From: an uncultured Lachnospiraceae bacterium
GTDB lineage: Bacteria; Bacillota; Clostridia; Lachnospirales; Lachnospiraceae
Length of the DNA stretch: 64,000 nucleotides
Direction: 5' to 3'
NCBI GenBank assembly: GCA_902779305.1
Contig: CACZBD010000011.1
Location: 1 to 64,000, forward strand
The notes beneath the pieces were generated by a model. It was not told the DNA's origin and made no database searches. It was given only the letters and a program-made list of their open reading frames with translations. Shown here piece after piece: positions 18,546 through 26,340 of the stretch. Numbering within the stretch: the stretch's first letter is position 1; every line of letters starts with the position of its first letter. The position numbers and the translations under genes are program-made.

Positions 18546-19760
18546 ATGTATACAGAGAGACATATTGAAAATATTTTGAAGAAAGCAGTTTCACAGACAA
18601 AAGTAGTTCTGCTTACCGGCGCCAGACAGGTTGGGAAAAGTACTTCGATCAGAAGGATTTTTCCGGATTACCAGTATATTACGCTGGATGATGAGAATGA
18701 GCTGGAACTGGCGCTTAGGGATCGGTCGCTTTTTTTCAAAGACAAAGCGTTTCCGATTATCATTGACGAGGTGCAGTATGCCGGCGAACTGATGCGTGAG
18801 GTCAAACGGATTGCTGATCAGAGCGATGAAAAGGGCAGGATCCTGCTGACCGGATCTCAGACTTACGACCTTTTAGACCAGGCATCGCGATCACTTGTTG
18901 GACGGGTTTCCATTGTGGAATTATCCAGTCTTTCCTGCAGGGAGATTTTTGGTGTGAAGTTTCAGGATTGTTTCCTGCCGGATCCCGGATACTTGAAGCA
19001 GCGTAAGAAGAATCTGGTTCATTATGATCACCTGTGGGAGCATATTCACCGCGGTTTCATGCCGGAACTACTCGATGCTGAGCGTGACGCGGAATGGTTT
19101 TACCGGGATTATATCCGTACCTACATCGAACGGGATATCCGGCGGATCGTAAATGTTAAGGATGAAATGAAGTTCAGGAGTTTCATGGTATCTCTGGCTG
19201 CAAGAAGTGCACAGATCGTGAATTATGACGATATCGCAAAAGATGTTGGTGTTGATATCAAGACGGTGCAGCACTGGATGTCCGTTGTGGAGGCTTCCGG
19301 TCTGGTTAAGATCATCCATCCATATTTTAACAATGCGATCAAACGTGCGACCAAGGCACCGAAACTGTTTTTCATGGATACGGGTTTGTTGTGCTATCTG
19401 GTCGGCTGGAAAACCTATGAATCCGCACAGAACGGAACAATGGCAGGAAGTATCTTTGAAACGTTTGTGGTCAGTGAGATCATAAAATCCTATCTGAATG
19501 CGGGAAAGAATCTTGATCATCTGTATTTTTACAGGGATAAGGAAAAAAGGGAGATCGATCTTCTGATCGAAGACGGGGACACGTTGTATCCGGTGGAGAT
19601 CAAGAAGGGTGCAACCGTTCAGCAGGATTGGACAAAGAACTTTTCGGTGCTGAATAAGATTTCCGATAAAAAGATCGGGCAGGGATGCGTGATCTGCAGG
19701 GTCGATACACCGGTTCCGGTCGATGAACAGTCAATGGCCATTCCGGTTGAGTATATTTAA
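18546..19760 (+). CDS. DUF4143-type AAA ATPase
   Basis: About 404 residues. Walker A LLTGARQVGKST at residues 21-32, Walker B PIIIDEVQYAGEL, sensor LLTGSQTYDLL, and the C-terminal DUF4143 region with a PD-(D/E)xK-like end (EIDLLIEDGDTLYPVEIKKG). The family is common in gut Firmicutes and Bacteroidetes; its biological role is poorly known. TGGAGG precedes ATG 18546; an upstream in-frame ATG at 18471 lies before the hairpin and is rejected. A decayed relative lies at about 36.8 kb in this window. Confidence 0.9.
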   Translation: MYTERHIENILKKAVSQTKVVLLTGARQVGKSTSIRRIFPDYQYITLDDENELELALRDRSLFFKDKAFPIIIDEVQYAGELMREVKRIADQSDEKGRILLTGSQTYDLLDQASRSLVGRVSIVELSSLSCREIFGVKFQDCFLPDPGYLKQRKKNLVHYDHLWEHIHRGFMPELLDAERDAEWFYRDYIRTYIERDIRRIVNVKDEMKFRSFMVSLAARSAQIVNYDDIAKDVGVDIKTVQHWMSVVEASGLVKIIHPYFNNAIKRATKAPKLFFMDTGLLCYLVGWKTYESAQNGTMAGSIFETFVVSEIIKSYLNAGKNLDHLYFYRDKEKREIDLLIEDGDTLYPVEIKKGATVQQDWTKNFSVLNKISDKKIGQGCVICRVDTPVPVDEQSMAIPVEYI

Positions 19761-19839
19761 GATGTTCAAGGAAATCAGCCGATATATATTATTGGGGTGA
19801 TTTTGCCTTAATGAAGGACTAAGTATGAGGAGAGACGCG

Positions 19840-21210
19840 ATGAAAGATGATAGCAATGTGATTGAAAGCCGCCTTCAGAACATGAAAAAGTTCTATTTGA
19901 AGGCCAATGAACTGATCGATAAGCTTCCGGACAGTATTCCGGGAAAAGTAAAGTCCCTGATCAAAGACACTATTTTAGGTGATAAGGACTTGAAGAAACT
20001 GATGGACGGGATCGATTCGCATCGCCCGCCGCGCTTTTTACTGATCGGAAGGACAGGTGTCGGGAAGAGCAGCCTGATCAATGCAATCTGCAGCAGCTAC
20101 GTGGCCAAAGTGAGCGACACCAGAAGCTGCACGGCAGAGGCGGACATTTATCAGTGCATGGATCATGACCGTGTGTTGATGGAAATCCTCGATACCAGAG
20201 GGATCGCAGAATCGGAAGCGGTGGATGCCGAGCGGACGGCCGAGAAAGCACTGATCGATCAAGTGAACAAATTCACGCCTGATGCGGCGATTTTTATGCT
20301 GAACTGTATGCATCGGGATGATGTCGGCGAGGACATTGAGTTCCTGAAAAAGGTATCAAGGAGCTATATGAGCGTCAACAATGTCAGGCTGCCGATCGTT
20401 GTAGTGGTCAACAAATCCGATGAGATGGCACCTACCAGGCATAAAAATCCTGCAGAATATCCGCAGATCAAAAAAGATAAGATCCAGGAGATGGTGCATT
20501 ACTATAAAGATATCATCATGAAGCATGATCTCAAGATTGACGAGATCATCGCTGTTTCTTCGCTGATCGACTGGATGACACCGGACGGAACGGAAGTCAG
20601 CGTTGAAGAGATCGACAAACTTCCGCAGCAGGAGGTCGAGAATCTGCAGATGGCTTTTGACGGAAGATATCAGATCGAGGAACTGATTGATATATTGGGA
20701 GAGGCCATCCAAGACTTCGAGGCGCAAATGGGGTTGAGGATGGCCGCAAGACTGAGTGATGTTGTAAGAAGGGTTGCAAGGCATGTGTGCGCCATTTTTT
20801 CCTCTATTTCCGCTGTCATTGCACTGACCCCGATCCCGGTTTCCGATATTTACATTCTGCTCGTGTTGCAGGCGGTGCTTGTTACTCTGATCGCTTCGTT
20901 GAGCGGCCGGGAGATCACAATGGAAACGGCAAAAGAATATGTTTTCAGCATGGGCGGTGTCGCCGGGGCAGGATATACATTCAGGCTTATCGCGCAGCAG
21001 GCTGTCAAATTCGCGAATGCGATCTGGCCGGGTGTCGGCTCGGGGGTAAGCTCCGGAATCGCTGCGATCGGGACGTTTGCGATCGGAATATCAGCCATTG
21101 CATATTATATTGACGGAAAGACGCTGAAAGATGCTAAGAAGTTATTTAACGAGACCAAAAAAGAGCTCGAGAAGAATAACAAATTTGGGGAACCGTTGAA
21201 TTTAGAGTGA
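19840..21210 (+). CDS. membrane-associated GTPase (YfjP/Era-like, DUF697-like C terminus)
   Basis: About 456 residues from ATG 19840 (GAGGAGA site upstream). G1 GRTGVGKSS at residues 70-78, G3 DTRG, G4 NKSD are all present, placing it with TRAFAC GTPases of the YeeP/YfjP/dynamin-related side branch. The C-terminal third has hydrophobic Gly-rich segments (LTPIPVSDIYILLVLQAVLV and GVGSGVSSGIAAIGTFAIG) as in DUF697/YcjF proteins, so it likely binds or inserts in the membrane. A lipoprotein and a DUF4230 protein follow at short distance and may form one unit. Cellular role unknown. Confidence 0.85.
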   Translation: MKDDSNVIESRLQNMKKFYLKANELIDKLPDSIPGKVKSLIKDTILGDKDLKKLMDGIDSHRPPRFLLIGRTGVGKSSLINAICSSYVAKVSDTRSCTAEADIYQCMDHDRVLMEILDTRGIAESEAVDAERTAEKALIDQVNKFTPDAAIFMLNCMHRDDVGEDIEFLKKVSRSYMSVNNVRLPIVVVVNKSDEMAPTRHKNPAEYPQIKKDKIQEMVHYYKDIIMKHDLKIDEIIAVSSLIDWMTPDGTEVSVEEIDKLPQQEVENLQMAFDGRYQIEELIDILGEAIQDFEAQMGLRMAARLSDVVRRVARHVCAIFSSISAVIALTPIPVSDIYILLVLQAVLVTLIASLSGREITMETAKEYVFSMGGVAGAGYTFRLIAQQAVKFANAIWPGVGSGVSSGIAAIGTFAIGISAIAYYIDGKTLKDAKKLFNETKKELEKNNKFGEPLNLE

Positions 21211-21239
21211 TTTTGAAAACACGGTAAGGGGTGATTTTC

Positions 21240-21710
21240 ATGAAAAAAATGGTAATGATCCTGCTGGGGGTGATTTTCACACTCTGTCTGACAGGGTGTG
21301 TGTCGCAGGAAGATTATGACAAGGTGGTCGCAGAAAGGGATGCGCTTTCTGCAAGGGTTGCAAAACTGGAAGAAGATGTGGCGACTTTGCAGGCGCATTC
21401 GGTCGCTTTGCAGAATGAGAATACGGAGCTTCAGGATCAGCTGAAGGCGAGCAATAAACTGGCGGAGAGCCTTAATACAGCGCGTGAGGAGTTGCAGGCT
21501 GAAAACGAAGCCCTGCAGCAGACGCTCGAAGAAATGAAGAACGCTAAGATCGTCGATGAGGAGAAGATCAGGGAATCTTTGGATACGGCCAAAGAAAGAA
21601 CCGGTGAGATCTCGGAAAACCTTATGGAGTCCGCTTCGGAGGCTTTCAGCAATGCAACGGATGCGGCAGGCGGCTTATGGGACTCCATCAAGAATTCTTT
21701 CGGACAATAA
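21240..21710 (+). CDS. coiled-coil lipoprotein
   Basis: 156 residues from ATG 21240 (TAAGGGG upstream; GTG 21231 rejected). Signal peptide and lipobox LTGC, then an almost continuous coiled coil with heptads (ERDALSARVAKLEEDVATLQ, LNTAREELQAENEALQQTLEE). Resembles short cell-envelope spacers. It lies between the GTPase and DUF4230 genes. Confidence 0.8.
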   Translation: MKKMVMILLGVIFTLCLTGCVSQEDYDKVVAERDALSARVAKLEEDVATLQAHSVALQNENTELQDQLKASNKLAESLNTAREELQAENEALQQTLEEMKNAKIVDEEKIRESLDTAKERTGEISENLMESASEAFSNATDAAGGLWDSIKNSFGQ

Positions 21711-21731
21711 CATTGAGGGGGAAAGGGAGAG

Positions 21732-22373
21732 ATGAAGAAGAAATTCGGACTTGTTGTATTTATTCTGGCTTTACTGGTTTTTGTCGGCGCAGCGGCTTTT
21801 GTTCTGGGTAAAAACATCCGAAAAGAAGAGTCGGTCACGACACAGGAGAACCTGATCACCGAAACGGAAACGGTCATTACGGGTGAGATCATACGGGAAG
21901 GGCTCGCGGACATCGGGGAACTTGCCACGGAAGAATATTATTTTACCGAAGTGGAGACGTATGACAGCAGCAAGAAATTCAAGGATTTTGAGATCCCGTT
22001 CACAACGTCAAGATTTGTGTACAGCTATGACGGGACGATCAAGGCGGGGGTTGATTTTGCCTCGATCGGAGTGGAAAAGGACGACCTGACCAAGACAATC
22101 ACCGTGAAACTTCCGAAGGCGAGGATCTTAAGTTCCGAGATCGATGAGAACAGTTTTAAAATGTATGACGAGAAACAGAGTATTTTCAATAAAATTTCGA
22201 TCTCCAATTACAATGCCACGAATGCGGATCTGAAGAAGCGTGCCGAGGAGAAAGCACTTGCGAAGGGGCTTTTGGACAGGGCAGATGCGAATGCCGTTAC
22301 GCTGATCAAGAACTTTCTGCACTCAACCTACGATATTTCGGACTATGCGATCAAGGTGGTCACAGAGGAGTAA
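21732..22373 (+). CDS. DUF4230 family membrane-anchored protein
   Basis: 213 residues. One N-terminal transmembrane helix (GLVVFILALLVFVGAAAFVLG), then a soluble domain matching DUF4230: YYFTEVETYDSSKKF..., TTSRFVYSYDGTIKAGVD, ITVKLPKARILSSEID, and the ending EKALAKGLLDRADANAVTLIKNFL. Widely distributed in Clostridia and Bacilli with no established function. Good RBS (AAGGGAGAG). Gap to the next gene is 3 bases, so the flavodoxin fusion is coexpressed. Confidence 0.88.
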   Translation: MKKKFGLVVFILALLVFVGAAAFVLGKNIRKEESVTTQENLITETETVITGEIIREGLADIGELATEEYYFTEVETYDSSKKFKDFEIPFTTSRFVYSYDGTIKAGVDFASIGVEKDDLTKTITVKLPKARILSSEIDENSFKMYDEKQSIFNKISISNYNATNADLKKRAEEKALAKGLLDRADANAVTLIKNFLHSTYDISDYAIKVVTEE

Positions 22374-22376
22374 AGC

Positions 22377-23471
22377 ATGATCAAAAAGAGAATCGGACTT
22401 GTCGCAGACATCCTGATGTATGCGATCCTTGTCACGCAGATGCTGTATGTGTTTGTCGGCAACAATGTGCATGAGATCTTAGGCATGGCGTTTTTTGCGT
22501 GTATGATCGTGCATGTTGTGATCAAGGGCTGGTGGTTCAAGACACAGTTCCGAAAGGGGAAGGCGGCATCAAGGTACTTTTTTGATGCCGTTACGCTGCT
22601 TCTGCTGCTTTCGATCATTTTGCTGATGGTCAGCAGCATGGGCGTGTCCAGGTTCCTGTTCCCGGGGATCCGGTTTTTGGGAAGCAGTGATTTTCACAGA
22701 TTCCTTGCAACTGCGGTGTTGACGCTCGGTGTGCTGCACGGCGGCATGCACGGGTATTTCAAGGCTAAGAAAAAACGTTCTGCTGTCATTCTGATCGCGC
22801 TTGGCTGTGTTGCGGCCGCTTCTCTTGGGCTGTTTCTCGTTCCGTACCTAAACCGGCATCTTCGTGCGGTGGAGATCTCTTATGCGGAAAAGGTTACGGG
22901 AGAGCGGGTCGACTGGAATGGCAAAAAACCGATGGTGGTTTATTTTACCAGAGTCGGGAATACGGATTTTGAGCCTGATGTGGATGCGGTCTCCGGCGCA
23001 TCGCTTTTGATCGCTGACGGGGAAATGATAGGTAACGACCAGCTGCTTGCGGGCATGGCAGGGGATATTCTCGGTGTTGAGCCGGTTGCGATCACGTTGA
23101 CGGGGAAGAAATATCCGTCTTCTTATAATGCGACGGTTTCCGTTGCGGGAGAGGAACTTCGTGCACAGGCTAGACCGGCGGTCGAGCCGATCGATGTAAG
23201 TGATGCGGATGCCGTGATCCTGATCTATCCGCTTTGGTGGGGGTCGATCCCGATGCCTGTTGCCACGTTTCTGGAAGCAGGGGATTTTGACGGAAAGACG
23301 ATCTATCTGATCGCGACGCAGGGCAGCAGCGGGTATGGAAATACGGTTTCCGAGATCGAAGCGCTTTGCCCGGGGGCGAAGGTGGTGCCCGGGACGAGTA
23401 TATACTGTGAGGATATTCCGGATGCGAGAGAGGAACTGCTTGCGCTGATCAAGGGATGGAATAAGCAGTAA
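22377..23471 (+). CDS. DUF4405-type membrane haem domain fused to flavodoxin
   Basis: 364 residues. N-terminal half: four hydrophobic helices with conserved His (HVVIKGWW, DFHRFLATAVLTLGVLHGGMHG), matching the DUF4405/cytochrome-b561-like fold. C-terminal half from residue 180: a flavodoxin domain (MVVYFTRVGNTDF FMN-loop region, ADAVILIYPLWWGSIPMPV, TQGSSGYGNTVSEIE). The FMN phosphate loop is atypical (FTRVGNTD rather than TGNT). An electron-transfer role across the membrane is inferred. Overlaps nothing; it is the last gene of the 19.8-23.5 kb run. Confidence 0.85.
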   Translation: MIKKRIGLVADILMYAILVTQMLYVFVGNNVHEILGMAFFACMIVHVVIKGWWFKTQFRKGKAASRYFFDAVTLLLLLSIILLMVSSMGVSRFLFPGIRFLGSSDFHRFLATAVLTLGVLHGGMHGYFKAKKKRSAVILIALGCVAAASLGLFLVPYLNRHLRAVEISYAEKVTGERVDWNGKKPMVVYFTRVGNTDFEPDVDAVSGASLLIADGEMIGNDQLLAGMAGDILGVEPVAITLTGKKYPSSYNATVSVAGEELRAQARPAVEPIDVSDADAVILIYPLWWGSIPMPVATFLEAGDFDGKTIYLIATQGSSGYGNTVSEIEALCPGAKVVPGTSIYCEDIPDAREELLALIKGWNKQ

Positions 23472-23496
23472 GCGCCGGTGCATTGCAGGCGGATGT

Positions 23497-23525
23497 TTTT
23501 CAAATGGGGCAAGTTGTGGTATAAT
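23497..23525 (+). promoter_or_regulatory. sigma-A-like promoter with extended -10
   Basis: TGGTATAAT at 23517-23525 is an extended -10; a weak -35 (TTTTCA) lies 17 bases upstream. It stands 59 bases before the FliM-like small gene. Confidence 0.5.
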
Positions 23526-23583
23526 AATCTTTCGAGAAACAGTTCAAGAAACGAAAATTCCGGCCGGATCTTGAAAAGGCCGG

Positions 23584-23829
23584 ATGAGTGGCATAAAGGA
23601 TGAAACAGATATGGACGCAAATGGTTTAGATCCGGAACAGCAGGCTTTGCTTGCAAGTATTATGGGGAAGTCACCGCAGGCAGGCGGTGGTGCGGCGTTT
23701 AGTGCCGCAAACGTCAGTCCTGCTCCTTCGGCTGCGCCTTCACCGGCCCCGGCCGCCCCGGCTGCGGATAACCCGGGTAGAGTGCTGACACAGGCCGAGA
23801 TCGACGCGCTCATCGCCTCGATGGGGTAG
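23584..23829 (+). CDS. small protein ending in a FliM/FliY-like EIDAL peptide
   Basis: Eighty-one residues (or 71 from ATG 23614, which has a better AAAGGA site). The middle is an Ala/Pro-rich linker. The last 14 residues, LTQAEIDALIASMG, closely match the N-terminal LSQxEIDALL motif of FliM and FliY, the peptide that binds phosphorylated CheY or CheC-type phosphatases. Here it stands at the C terminus of a tiny linker protein, convergent with a chemotaxis receptor gene. The Ala/Pro linker suggests a tethered display of the peptide. The stop codon directly abuts a dispersed repeat. Confidence 0.7.
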   Translation: MSGIKDETDMDANGLDPEQQALLASIMGKSPQAGGGAAFSAANVSPAPSAAPSPAPAAPAADNPGRVLTQAEIDALIASMG

Positions 23830-23841
23830 TGGTCCCTTGAG

Positions 23842-24024
23842 TGGTCCCTTGGGGACGGGGTTAGTGGTCCATATTTATGTAAACTAATTAGGCAGAAACT
23901 AACAGAATCGAATAGAAACGGACGAAAATAGAACCTCTGGGGAAGACCCGGAGGTTCTTTTATACTGTTTATTCAATTCACGCTGCTTTGAAAATGAGCC
24001 ACTGACCCCGTCCCCAAGGGATCA
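23842..24024. repeat. dispersed repeat, copy 3: forward copy, hairpin, inverted copy
   Basis: Forward core at 23842-23872 (with a partial TGGTCCCTTGA at 23830-23840 touching the stop codon of the small FliM-like gene) and a reverse core at 23995-24024 that ends a few bases from the stop of the chemotaxis gene. The two bracket a terminator-like hairpin. Confidence 0.9.
23931..23961 (+). terminator. Rho-independent terminator between convergent genes
   Basis: GAACCTCTGGG pairs with CCCGGAGGTTC around a short loop, followed by TTTT. It serves the plus-strand small gene and may work in both directions. Confidence 0.8.
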
Positions 24025-24027
24025 TTT

Positions 24028-26019
24028 TTATACATTGAAACGGTCGGTGGTATCCTGCAGGTTGGAGATGCTCTCCATGACATCTTTTGCTTCGCCGGAT
24101 ACGTTGGCGCTTGATTCGGTGATGCTCTGCATGTTGCCGGAGATATCGTGTACGGCGTCGCCGAGCTCCTGCTGCGCAACGCTGATGCGCTCGAGCACCT
24201 TGCTGATTTCTGCAACCGATGCATTGACTTCTTCGGCACCCGAACCGAGATTTCTGCTGATGTCGCTGTAGTAGTTGGCGTCTTCCATATAGTTGTTTGC
24301 CAAAGTTTCCAGGTTATCGTAATCCGTCAGAACATTGTCGGTTAAGAATTTGATGATCTGGTTGCTGACTTTGGATAATTCGTTTACGTTTGCAGTCACT
24401 TCGCTGGTCAGCGCATTGACCTTATCGATCTCGCTGCCTGTCGTGGAAGCGAGGCTGTTGATCTCATCCGCAACAACCGCAAACCCTCTGCCGGCTTCGC
24501 CTGCCCTTGCCGCTTCGATCGAAGCGTTCAGTGCAAGGAGATTGGTCTGGGTTGCGATTCCCTGAATGGCGCTTGCAACATCGACGATCTGCTCGATGAC
24601 CTGAATGCCTTTGAGCGCTTCTTCGAGCTCGGTTTTTGTCTGGTTGGTCATGGCCACCGCATGCTTCTTGTTGTTCAGGATATCGGGAACCAGGGCTTTG
24701 ACTCTTCCGATGATCTCGTTGGTCCGTTCGTTCATCTGCTTCGTGTCTGTGGTAAAAGCCTCTGCCGTGGTCGTTACGCTGCTGCAGATCCGTTCGATGC
24801 TCTGAATGCTTTCCGTCTGTGTTTCGATACCGCTTTCCGTACGGTTCATTGCCTGGCTGATCTCCGTGATGCTGTCGTTGATACTGTCGATCTTTTCCGA
24901 AGCGGAGGTCATCTTGTCCTTGATCGACTGGGATTCGTTTTTCGTCTTATGAATGGTGTCGATCACGCGGCTTTCGAGTTCGCCCAGCAGGTAACTGATC
25001 TCCTCAACTTCAGAACCGCTTGTTTTGATATTTTCATTGCCGATGACTTTTTCCTTCACAAAGGTCTTCATGTCTTCCATCGGCGCGAGCTGTTTGCCGA
25101 TCATCTTTGTCATGATGAGAATGACTGCCGCGATGGCAACCACCGCGATCAGCAGACCGGTTAAGATCAGACTGTAGGTGGTGCTTGAAACATTGCCGGA
25201 AGGAACTGCAAGTCCCAAGGACCAGTCGCAGCTCTCGATTCTGGAGGTCGCAAAATAATTCTTCTCCCCGTCGTAATCAGCGGTAAGAATGACTTTGCTT
25301 CCGGGAGCCGAAGTGATGGAAGAGATTCCGGGCATAACGGATGCAGCGCTTGTCGCAACATCTTCACCGGGAAGGTAAGCCTGATTCTCATGCATGATGT
25401 AATTGCCGCTTGCATCGATCAGGAAACCGTATTCGCCTTTTTCATAAGAAATGCCGTTTACGACATTTGAAATATAGTCAAGCGTGAAGTCGGCGCCGAG
25501 AACGCCTGCGAGCTGTCCGCCTCTGTAAACGGGAGTCGCTATGGTGATGCACATGCCGCCGATCAGAACATCCATGTAAGGATCGGTAACGATCGTGGTA
25601 CCGGCTGCTTTGGCTGCTTTGTACCAGCCCCTTGCCGTCGGATCATAGCCTTCCGGCGTTTCCGCATTCGGATCTGTCTGGATAAAATCCTTTTCCTCTG
25701 TCCCGTAATACAGATTCAGTAATTCATCTCTGCCTTCCGATTCTGTCGAGACGATCGATTGCATATGCGGCCTGTCATAGTCGCCATCTGCCAGCGCTTT
25801 GATGGATGCAGCCGATGCAATGTTTAAGCCTTTTTCCATCTCGATCCAGCTGTTGATCGAATTTGCATATTTATCCGCATTGAGCTGGAGTTTGCCGGTC
25901 AGCTCGCCGGTCAGTTTTTTGCTTGATGTCCCGATGATGATACCGGTGGAAGCAAGCATTGCAGCTACTACGATCAGGATCACGGCCAGAGTCAGCCGTC
26001 CTTTGATGGTACTTGTCAT
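24028..26019 (-). CDS. methyl-accepting chemotaxis receptor with dCache sensor
   Basis: 663 residues. TM1 at 9-31, a periplasmic dCache_1-type sensor (residues 35-280; [16 protein letters not shown] and a following [19 protein letters not shown] are typical), TM2 at about 285-305, then a cytoplasmic signalling helix with the conserved hairpin tip ([20 protein letters not shown]) near residue 500. The receptor controls CheA and so flagellar motion; the ligand is unknown, but dCache sensors often bind amino acids. Good RBS (GGGAGTGATC). A strong promoter lies at 26075-26104. Confidence 0.95.
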   Translation of the reverse strand: MTSTIKGRLTLAVILIVVAAMLASTGIIIGTSSKKLTGELTGKLQLNADKYANSINSWIEMEKGLNIASAASIKALADGDYDRPHMQSIVSTESEGRDELLNLYYGTEEKDFIQTDPNAETPEGYDPTARGWYKAAKAAGTTIVTDPYMDVLIGGMCITIATPVYRGGQLAGVLGADFTLDYISNVVNGISYEKGEYGFLIDASGNYIMHENQAYLPGEDVATSAASVMPGISSITSAPGSKVILTADYDGEKNYFATSRIESCDWSLGLAVPSGNVSSTTYSLILTGLLIAVVAIAAVILIMTKMIGKQLAPMEDMKTFVKEKVIGNENIKTSGSEVEEISYLLGELESRVIDTIHKTKNESQSIKDKMTSASEKIDSINDSITEISQAMNRTESGIETQTESIQSIERICSSVTTTAEAFTTDTKQMNERTNEIIGRVKALVPDILNNKKHAVAMTNQTKTELEEALKGIQVIEQIVDVASAIQGIATQTNLLALNASIEAARAGEAGRGFAVVADEINSLASTTGSEIDKVNALTSEVTANVNELSKVSNQIIKFLTDNVLTDYDNLETLANNYMEDANYYSDISRNLGSGAEEVNASVAEISKVLERISVAQQELGDAVHDISGNMQSITESSANVSGEAKDVMESISNLQDTTDRFNV

Positions 26020-26074
26020 CTTAGATCACTCCCTTTTTGTTCGAATTCGTATAATAATACAACTTTATTGGAAT

Positions 26075-26104
26075 ATTATGCGACTAAGAAAATTTTCTTG
26101 TCAA
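26075..26104 (-). promoter_or_regulatory. promoter of the chemotaxis receptor gene
   Basis: On the minus strand a perfect TTGACA is followed after 18 bases by CATAAT, about 55 bases upstream of the start codon. Confidence 0.7.
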
Positions 26105-26136
26105 GAGATTTTGTGATATAATTCAAAAATGTGACA

Positions 26137-26340
26137 TGAGCCCTTGGGGACGGGGTTAGTGGTCCATATTTATGTAAACCAAATGAACGAAAATATGCAA
26201 AAAAAGCAAAAAAACAGAGCCCACGGATACAAATCAATACCCGGGGGCTCTTCCTAACATATTATGTAGTTCTGAAAATGGACCACTGACCCCGTCCCCA
26301 AGGGACCAAATGAGCCACTGACCCCGTCCCCAAGGGCTCA
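26137..26340. repeat. dispersed repeat, copy 4: one forward and two reverse cores
   Basis: Forward core 26137-26167, reverse cores 26279-26308 and 26311-26340 in tandem. The last reverse core ends in TCA, which is the complement of the TGA stop codon of the HD-GYP gene, so the repeat supplies that stop. Confidence 0.9.
26206..26252 (-). terminator. Rho-independent terminator of the HD-GYP gene
   Basis: On the minus strand AGAGCCCCCGGG ... CCGTGGGCTCT is followed by G and seven T. It lies inside the repeat unit. Confidence 0.75.
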
